Origin: Klenkia terrae
GTDB taxonomy: Bacteria > Actinomycetota > Actinomycetes > Mycobacteriales > Geodermatophilaceae
Direction: 5' to 3'
NCBI RefSeq assembly: GCF_900491935.1
Contig: NZ_UEXK01000004.1
Span: 2,618,529-2,682,528 of the forward strand
Length of the DNA: 64,000 nucleotides
Positions within the stretch are counted from its first letter, which is position 1, and every line of letters starts with the position of its first letter. Both the position numbers and the translations under genes were made by a program. Under the pieces are notes generated by a model, which saw only the letters and a list, made by a program, of their open reading frames with translations, was not told the DNA's origin and searched no databases. This document shows, one piece after another, positions 58,569 through 64,000 of the stretch.

Positions 58569-59322
58569 CCAGCCGGGGGTCCCCGAGCGGCAGCCGGCGG
58601 ATCTCCGGGTCCGACCCGGTCGCCCCGCCCAGGGACAGCACGTGGGCGAACTGCACCTTGGGGGCCGGTGCCGGCCAGGTCCGCCCGGTGACCAACCGCC
58701 GGCCCCCGGTGACCAGCGCGGACAGCGAGCCGCCCAGGTTGAGGTCGCCGGCGACCACCACCGGGCCGGGGAGCCGGGCGGCCCAGCGGTGCAGCTGGCG
58801 CAGCTGCCGGGCCGCCGACGGCGCGGCGAAGGACAGGTGCGTGCCGACGACGGTCACCCCGTCCAGCTCCGCGGCGATCGCGGCCCGCGGCTCGTCGGGG
58901 AACCACCACAGCCGGCGGGCACCGGTGCGCGGGTCCGGGGCGACCAGCGGCAACTTGAGCGGCCCGGCGGTGAGGCCGAGGACGTGCCAGCGCCGCACCG
59001 GCAGCCGGGACAGCAGCGCCACGCCGTAGTGCGGACCGACCAGCGCCCCGTCGTCCAGCGCGGGGTCCAGCGCCGTCCAGGAGGCGAACGGGTCCGGCGT
59101 GCCGGCGAGGGTGGCGGCGAACCGCCAGTCGGTGGCGCCCAGCACCTCGGCCACGGCCGACGGCTGGTGCACCCGGTGCGAGCGCGGCTGGTCGACGTCG
59201 ACCTCCTGCAGGGCGAGCACGTCGACGTCGAGCCCCGCGAGCGCGGCCACCAGGTCGTCCCGGGAGGCGGACACCCCGTCGTCGCCGCGGCCCGAGGCCA
59301 GGTTGAGGGTGCCCACGCGCAT
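58531..59322 (-). CDS. Endonuclease/exonuclease/phosphatase-family protein
   Basis: 263 residues. MRVGTLNLASGRG (Asn), VDVLALQEVDVDQPRS (metal-binding Glu), VVGTHLSF and VVAGDLNLGGSLSAL (Asp/Asn) follow the DNase-I-like EEP order. It could be a nuclease or a phosphodiesterase; the substrate is not evident. Upstream of its ATG is the divergent TPP enzyme gene, 51 bases away. Confidence 0.9.
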   Translation of the reverse strand: MRVGTLNLASGRGDDGVSASRDDLVAALAGLDVDVLALQEVDVDQPRSHRVHQPSAVAEVLGATDWRFAATLAGTPDPFASWTALDPALDDGALVGPHYGVALLSRLPVRRWHVLGLTAGPLKLPLVAPDPRTGARRLWWFPDEPRAAIAAELDGVTVVGTHLSFAAPSAARQLRQLHRWAARLPGPVVVAGDLNLGGSLSALVTGGRRLVTGRTWPAPAPKVQFAHVLSLGGATGSDPEIRRLPLGDPRLVTVRVATAGRPA

Positions 59323-59373
59323 GGCCCCACTGTGCGGGTTCGCCCGCGGGCGTGCCCGGGGTAGGGGACTGCC

Positions 59374-61200
59374 ATGACCACCGTCGGAGAACACGTCGTC
59401 GCCCGGCTCGCCGAGTGGGGGGTCCACCGGTACTACGGCTACCCCGGCGACGGCGTCGGCGGCGTGATGAGCGCGCTGCGCAAGGCGGTGGACGACGGCA
59501 GCGCCGAGTTCGTCCAGGTCCGGCACGAGGAGACGGCGGCCTTCGCGGCCGCGGCCGACGTCAAGTACGGCGGCAGCGAGCTGGGCTGCGTCGTCGTCAC
59601 GTCCGGCCCGGGGGCCATCCACGCGCTCAACGGCCTCTACGACGCGAAGCTGGACCACCAGCCCGTCGTCGCGCTGCTCGGGCACACCGCCCTCACCGCG
59701 CAGGGCGCCGGCTACTACCAGGAGGTCGACCTCCTCAACCTGGTCAAGGACGTCGCCGGCGCCTACGTCGCGCAGGTCAGCGACCCGTCCCAGGTCCGGC
59801 ACGTGGTCGACCGGGCCGCCCGGACGGCGTTGGCCCAGCGCACCGTCACCGCCGTGGTGCTGCCCAGCGACGTGCTGGTGGAGGACGCCGTCCTCGAGCC
59901 GCCGGACGGGCACGGCTACTTCCACACCAGCGCCGTCCCCAGCACCCGGCCGACCAGCCCGCCGGCCGCGGCGCTGCAGCAGGCGGCGGACCTGCTCAAC
60001 AGCGGGCGACGAGTGGCGATCCTGGCCGGTGCCGGCGCGCTGGGCGCGACGGCGGAGCTCACCGCGGTGGCCGACGCGCTGGACGCCGGGGTGGCCAAGG
60101 CGCTGCTGGGCAAGACCGTGCTCGACGACCGGCTGCCCTGGGTCACCGGGGCGATCGGGCTGCTGGGCACCCGGGCCAGCTGGGACCTGATGCGCGGGTG
60201 CGACGTCCTGCTGGTCGTGGGGTCGAACATGCCCTACTCCGACTTCTACCCCGCCCCGGGCCAGGCCCGGGCCGTGCAGATCGACATCGACGGCGCGCAG
60301 TGCGGGCTGCGCTACGACACCGAGGTCAACCTGGTCGGTGACGCCGGCCCCACCCTGGCCGCGCTGCTGCCGCTGCTGCGCACCGACCGGGACGGCGCCT
60401 GGCGCGAGCAGGTCGGGGAGTGGACGCACGCCTGGCGGGAGACGTCGAAGGCCCGGGTCGCCGCCGACACCCACGAGCTGAACCCGGAGTACGTCGTCCG
60501 CGAGCTGTCCGACCGGCTGCCCGACGACGCCGTGCTCGCGGTGGACTGCGGGACGGCGACCAGCTTCTACGCCCGGGACATCGACGTCCGGCCCTCGATG
60601 CTGGGCAGCCTCAGCGGCACCCTGCTGTCCATGGGCGGGGGCATGCCGTACGCCCTGGCGGCCAAGTTCGCCCACCCGGACCGGCCGGTGTTCGCGGTGA
60701 TCGGCGACGGCGCGATGCAGATGAACGGGGTCAACGAGCTGATCACGGTCAGCCGGTACTGGAAGACCTGGGCCGACCCGCGGTTCGTCGTCCTCGTGCT
60801 GAACAACCGGGACCTGTCCTTCGTGACCTGGGAGATGCGGGCGCTGGTCGGCGACGTCCCGTTCGCCGAGAGCCAGGACCTGCCCGACGTGCCCTACGCC
60901 GACTGGGCCGGGCTGCTCGGGCTGGGCGGCCGGCGGATCAGCGGCAAGGACGAGGTGCCCGGGCTGTGGGAGGAGGCGCTCGCCGCCGACCGCCCGTTCG
61001 TCGTCGACGCGGTGGTCGACGCGAACGTCCCGCTGATCCCGCCGCACCTGACCCTGCAGCAGGTGGTGAACACCGCGAAGTCCCAGCTCAAGGGCGACCC
61101 GGCGGCACCGCTGGTGATCGCCGACGGGCTGCGGGAGGCCGTCGGGGCGCCGGCACGGGGGCTCTGGCACCGGGCCAAGGACGCCTTGACCGGCGGGTAG
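59374..61200 (+). CDS. TPP-dependent enzyme, pyruvate oxidase/dehydrogenase (quinone)-like
   Basis: 608 residues with the three-domain TPP layout. The N-terminal Pyr domain has the catalytic Glu in VQVRHEETAAFAAAADVKY; the central domain has VGSNMPYSDFYPAPGQARAVQIDID; the C-terminal PP domain has the TPP motif GDGAMQMNGVNELITVSRYW...VVLVLNN. YYGYPGDGVGG and the DFYP segment match PoxB-like pyruvate dehydrogenases rather than acetolactate synthase. It would convert pyruvate to acetate and CO2 with electrons to FAD and quinone. Confidence 0.85.
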   Translation: MTTVGEHVVARLAEWGVHRYYGYPGDGVGGVMSALRKAVDDGSAEFVQVRHEETAAFAAAADVKYGGSELGCVVVTSGPGAIHALNGLYDAKLDHQPVVALLGHTALTAQGAGYYQEVDLLNLVKDVAGAYVAQVSDPSQVRHVVDRAARTALAQRTVTAVVLPSDVLVEDAVLEPPDGHGYFHTSAVPSTRPTSPPAAALQQAADLLNSGRRVAILAGAGALGATAELTAVADALDAGVAKALLGKTVLDDRLPWVTGAIGLLGTRASWDLMRGCDVLLVVGSNMPYSDFYPAPGQARAVQIDIDGAQCGLRYDTEVNLVGDAGPTLAALLPLLRTDRDGAWREQVGEWTHAWRETSKARVAADTHELNPEYVVRELSDRLPDDAVLAVDCGTATSFYARDIDVRPSMLGSLSGTLLSMGGGMPYALAAKFAHPDRPVFAVIGDGAMQMNGVNELITVSRYWKTWADPRFVVLVLNNRDLSFVTWEMRALVGDVPFAESQDLPDVPYADWAGLLGLGGRRISGKDEVPGLWEEALAADRPFVVDAVVDANVPLIPPHLTLQQVVNTAKSQLKGDPAAPLVIADGLREAVGAPARGLWHRAKDALTGG

Positions 61201-61211
61201 CGTCCGCGGGC

Positions 61212-62102
61212 GTGAGTGCACTGGACGGCGTCTCCGAGACCTTCGACCCCGCGGCCTGGACGGCGGTGCCCGGCTTCGAGGGGCTCACCGACCTGACCTA
61301 CCACCGGGCGGTCGACGCCGGCGTGGTCCGGGTGGCCTTCGACCGGCCCGACGTGCGCAACGCCTTCCGGCCGCAGACGGTGGACCAGCTCCTGCAGGTG
61401 ATGGAGCACGCCCGGCTGGCCACCGACGTCGGGTGCGTGCTGCTCACCGGCAACGGGCCCAGCGCGAAGGACGGCGGCTGGGCGTTCTGCTCCGGCGGTG
61501 ACCAGCGGGTGCGCGGGCGCTACGGCTACGAGGCCGGCGCCGGGGTCAGCGGCCGGCTGCACATCCTGGAGGTGCAGCGGCAGATCCGCTTCATGCCCAA
61601 GGTCGTCGTCTGCGTGGTGCCCGGCTGGGCGGCCGGCGGCGGGCACAGCTTGCACGTGGTCAGCGACCTGACGCTGGCCAGCGCCGAGCACGCCCGGTTC
61701 AAGCAGACCGACGCCGACGTCGGCAGCTTCGACGGCGGCTTCGGGTCGGCCTACCTCGCCCGCCAGGTGGGCCAGAAGTTCGCCCGGGAGATCTTCTTCC
61801 TCGGCGAGGAGTACTCGGCGGCCGACGCGCACCGGATGGGCATGGTCAACGCCGTCGTCCCGCACGCCGAGCTGGAGGCCACCGCGCTGGACTGGGGCCG
61901 GAAGATCGTGGCCAAGAGCCCGACCGCGCAGCGGATGCTGAAGTACTCGTTCAACCTGGTCGACGACGGGCTGGTCGGCCAGCAGCTGTTCGCCGGGGAG
62001 ACCACCCGGCTGGCCTACATGGCCGAGGAGGCCGTCGAGGGCCGGGACAGCTTCCTGGAGAAGCGGCCGGCCGACTTCAGCCGTTTCCCGTGGCACGTGT
62101 GA
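61212..62102 (+). CDS. menB: 1,4-dihydroxy-2-naphthoyl-CoA synthase
   Basis: 296 residues from a GTG at 61212, a crotonase-fold enzyme (EC 4.1.3.36) of menaquinone synthesis. Diagnostic stretches: FDRPDVRNAFRPQTVDQL, AFCSGGDQRVRGRYGY, VVCVVPGWAAGGGHSLHVVSDLTLAS, FKQTDADVGSFDGGFGSAYLARQVGQKFAREIFFLG and the C-terminal FLEKRPADFSRFPWHV. It follows the pyruvate-oxidase-like gene by 11 bases. No other men genes are in the window. Confidence 0.97.
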   Translation: MSALDGVSETFDPAAWTAVPGFEGLTDLTYHRAVDAGVVRVAFDRPDVRNAFRPQTVDQLLQVMEHARLATDVGCVLLTGNGPSAKDGGWAFCSGGDQRVRGRYGYEAGAGVSGRLHILEVQRQIRFMPKVVVCVVPGWAAGGGHSLHVVSDLTLASAEHARFKQTDADVGSFDGGFGSAYLARQVGQKFAREIFFLGEEYSAADAHRMGMVNAVVPHAELEATALDWGRKIVAKSPTAQRMLKYSFNLVDDGLVGQQLFAGETTRLAYMAEEAVEGRDSFLEKRPADFSRFPWHV

Positions 62103-62210
62103 GGTCGTCACCTCACGCCCGGTGAGCGACCGGCCGGGATGCTGTGACTGTGGGTCACGCCATCGCGTCGGTCGTTGTGGTGGATCCACTCCACCGTGCA
62201 CTATGCAGGT

Positions 62211-62816
62211 GTGACGAGCTCCGACCTTGCTTCCCGTCCGGGTGTGAAGTCCCCCGGCCGCCCGCTCAGCGCCGAGTTGTCGGAGCAGCTCGTCGCCGTC
62301 GCCGTCGACATCCTGGCCGACGAGGGCTGGGGTCGGCTCAACAGCGACCGGGTCGCCGCCCGGGCCCGGGCGGGCAAGGCCGGCATCTACCGTCGCTGGC
62401 CCACGATGGCCGCCCTGGTGCGGCACGCGGTGGGTGGCTTCGACCTGGTGCCCCGCCCGGCCGACCAGGGTTCGCTGCGCGACGACCTGGTCGCCCTGCT
62501 GCAGCCGTGGACCCGTCCGCTGGACAAGCAGGAGCGCGCCGCGGCCAGCCTGGTGGGCGCGGCACGGCACGACGAGGACCTCCGGGCCGGCCTGCAGGAC
62601 GCCGTCGTCGAGCCGCTGACCACGGTGCTCGCCGAGCTCGCGCACCGCTCGGCCGAGCGGGGGCAGCCGGTCGCCGGTCCGCGCCTGGAGCTGCTGGGCA
62701 CCCTGGTGCAGGCCCTCTGGTGGGAGCGCTACACCGCGTTCGCGGTGCCGATGTCCGCCGACGAGGTCGCCGACCTCGTCGACACGGTGCTGCTGCCCGT
62801 GGTCGCCGTCGGCTGA
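62211..62816 (+). CDS. TetR-family regulator, paralogue 3
   Basis: 201 residues from a GTG at 62211. Helix-turn-helix LNSDRVAARARAGKAGIYRRWPT; ligand domain QGSLRDDLVALLQPWTRPLDKQERAAASLVGAARHDEDLRAGLQDAVVEPL...ALWWERYTAF and a final VDTVLLPVV. It closely resembles paralogues 1 and 2 (18681, 20573). The palindrome GTGGATCCAC at 62180-62189 just upstream is a possible autoregulatory site. The C-terminal 88 bases overlap a converging TetR gene. Confidence 0.9.
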   Translation: MTSSDLASRPGVKSPGRPLSAELSEQLVAVAVDILADEGWGRLNSDRVAARARAGKAGIYRRWPTMAALVRHAVGGFDLVPRPADQGSLRDDLVALLQPWTRPLDKQERAAASLVGAARHDEDLRAGLQDAVVEPLTTVLAELAHRSAERGQPVAGPRLELLGTLVQALWWERYTAFAVPMSADEVADLVDTVLLPVVAVG

Positions 62817-63577
62817 CCGCCGGCGGGCCGGATCGACCGGGCGACGCGGTCGTCGGCCGGCTTCCCGGCCTCCAGGCGGGCGACGGTCCGCAGCGCCGAG
62901 GGTGTGCCCTCCCGGTCGGCCAGCCGCGGGAAGTCCCCGCCGACGGCGGCCAGGGCCTGCCGCGACGTGCGCTGGACCTCGGCCACCCGGTCGGCCAGGG
63001 CGGGTGAGTCCAGGGGGACCTCGACCAGCTGGCGCCATTGGTCGGTGAGGACCACCCGGGCAGCGGTCACCAGCAGGGCGCTGGTCATGCTCGCCGCCAG
63101 CTCAAGCCCGGGCAGCTCGCCGACCTCGATGGACCAGGTGGTGTGCAGCGCCACGGCCAGCTGGTCCTCGGAGTCCCGGAAGAGCTCGCGCTGGCGCAGC
63201 CGCAGCGACGGGCTGGCCAGGATGTCCGCGCTCAACGTGCGGACGGCGGCCCGGGTGAGCAGCTCGGGCACCTCGGCCACCTGGTCGGCCAGCCAGGAGT
63301 GCGCGGTGGCCACCGCGGCGGTGCCCGGCCGCCGGTTCGTCACCGCCGCAGCGGGGCCGGCGACCCAGGCCGCGCGGTCGGCGAAGAAGAGGTCCTCCTT
63401 CGTCGGGAAGTGGTTGAACACCGTCTGGACGGCGACGTCGGCCGCGGCCGCGATGTCGGCGACGGTGACCTCGGCGAAGGAGCGCTCGGCGAACAGCCGC
63501 TGGGCGGCGCGGCGGACGGCGATGCGGGTGAGGGCCTTCTTCTGGGCGCGACGATCCCTGGCCGCCTGGTCGGGCAT
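62729..63577 (-). CDS. TetR-family regulator (different subfamily)
   Basis: 282 residues from an ATG at 63577. Helix-turn-helix FAEVTVADIAAAADVAVQTVFNHFPTKEDLFF, then a mostly helical ligand domain. The last ~40 residues (PAGGQPTATTGSSTVSTRSATSS...) are low-complexity and lie antisense to the neighbouring TetR gene, suggesting loss of an earlier stop codon. It is not closely related to the three IYRRWP paralogues. Confidence 0.85.
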   Translation of the reverse strand: MPDQAARDRRAQKKALTRIAVRRAAQRLFAERSFAEVTVADIAAAADVAVQTVFNHFPTKEDLFFADRAAWVAGPAAAVTNRRPGTAAVATAHSWLADQVAEVPELLTRAAVRTLSADILASPSLRLRQRELFRDSEDQLAVALHTTWSIEVGELPGLELAASMTSALLVTAARVVLTDQWRQLVEVPLDSPALADRVAEVQRTSRQALAAVGGDFPRLADREGTPSALRTVARLEAGKPADDRVARSIRPAGGQPTATTGSSTVSTRSATSSADIGTANAV

Positions 63578-63629
63578 GGTGCAGAGGGTAAGGGGAAGAA
63601 GTCGTTCCGCTCGTTCCGGAACGCCTCGA

Positions 63630-64000
63630 TCAGGAACTCTCGTCGGCCCAGTCCGCCGAGACCGCCTGCGCCCAGGAGCGCAGCAGCACCGCGAGGTCGA
63701 CGACGTCGAGGTCGGCGGCGACGTCGGCGACCGTGGTGCGCCAGCGGCGCGGCGGGGTGTCCCGCACCGGACGACGGGCGCCCTCGCCCAGCGCGGCGCG
63801 CAGGCGGTGCAGCGACTCGGGGTCCGGGGAGTGCTGCGCGTCGTAGGTGGTGGTGGCCAGCTCGACCAGCTGGGCGGCCCGCAGGTCGCTGGGCGCCTCG
63901 TCCCGCAGGCCCCGCACGGTGACGTCGAACAACCGGGTGCAGCCGGGGGAGGCACCGGGGTGGCGGGCCTCGATGCCGGGGGTGGCGGCCAGCACGGCCC
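63630..64000 (-). CDS. Unrecognised protein, possibly continuing past the window
   Basis: The minus-strand frame from the right edge runs to a stop at 63630, at least 121 residues from a GTG at 63995 and perhaps longer upstream. It contains LRAAQLVELATTTYDAQHSPDPESLHRLRAALGEG and VADVAADLDVVDLAVLLRSWAQA, with acidic, Ala-rich helical character. I do not recognise the family. Confidence 0.55.
   Translation of the reverse strand, partial: AVLAATPGIEARHPGASPGCTRLFDVTVRGLRDEAPSDLRAAQLVELATTTYDAQHSPDPESLHRLRAALGEGARRPVRDTPPRRWRTTVADVAADLDVVDLAVLLRSWAQAVSADWADESS

Noticed and set aside
1..64000. CRISPR array, rRNA, phage structural genes or a replication origin
   Set aside because: No regularly spaced repeats, rRNA-like sequence, phage modules or iteron clusters were seen.

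Overview
The window is chromosomal DNA of a very high-GC actinobacterium. GTG starts, ATGA/GTGA stop-start overlaps and extreme third-position GC dominate from about 17.8 kb onward. The gene content (many GAF/GGDEF proteins, a MenB, a Suv3-like helicase, DinB/DUF664 proteins) fits the Geodermatophilaceae or close relatives; this placement is an inference, not a database result.

Region 1, 1-17.73 kb, looks like a mobile accessory island. Its codon use is visibly less GC-extreme than that of the rest. It opens with a catabolic block: the C-terminal part of a cyclase-family hydrolase, a 2,6-dihydroxypyridine-hydroxylase-like flavoprotein, a CoxG-like protein, a nitrilase/omega-amidase, a three-subunit molybdenum hydroxylase, a MOSC protein and a ferredoxin-fused NADPH reductase. 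Together they suggest hydroxylation and opening of a pyridine-type ring and deamidation of the product, much like the lower nicotine pathway of Arthrobacter pAO1. The block is followed by a chemoreceptor gene split by an IS481-type element with a clean 6-bp target duplication, a decayed acyl-CoA thioesterase gene, an SMR efflux pump and an IS3-type element. The island ends at a 55-bp 3' half of a tRNA-Ser gene (17729-17783), which I read as an attachment-site scar. The intact tRNA and integrase should lie left of the window.

Region 2, 17.8-38.8 kb, is core-like chromosome. It holds a GAF/ANTAR protein; two paralogous TetR genes around a GAF plus degenerate-GGDEF protein; a homogentisate operon (MBL-fold hydrolase, FAD monooxygenase, hmgA, fumarylacetoacetase); a Tat-exported PhoX-like protein; a Suv3-like helicase; two tandem membrane GGDEF proteins; a geranylgeranyl-reductase-like flavoprotein; and DinB and LOG proteins. 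It closes with an SDR / amidohydrolase / acyl-CoA ligase / MaoC operon divergent from a MarR regulator.

Region 3, 38.8-50.6 kb, is an IS110-type transposase gene followed by an aromatic- or organic-acid module. A PaaX-type repressor diverges from an operon with a fused LivF-LivG ATPase, LivH, LivM, a lipoprotein receptor and an acyl-CoA ligase. Next comes a Rieske oxygenase, a small 105-residue protein, a VanB-type reductase and an IclR regulator. Region 4, 50.6-64 kb, is housekeeping and signalling: a TPR-like/GGDEF protein, a membrane protein, small alpha-beta-barrel and VOC proteins, an O-acetylhomoserine sulfhydrylase with a CoA-binding protein, a frameshifted AbiEi/DUF559 gene between two related palindromes, NUDIX, an EEP nuclease, a pyruvate-oxidase-like TPP enzyme, MenB and two TetR regulators.
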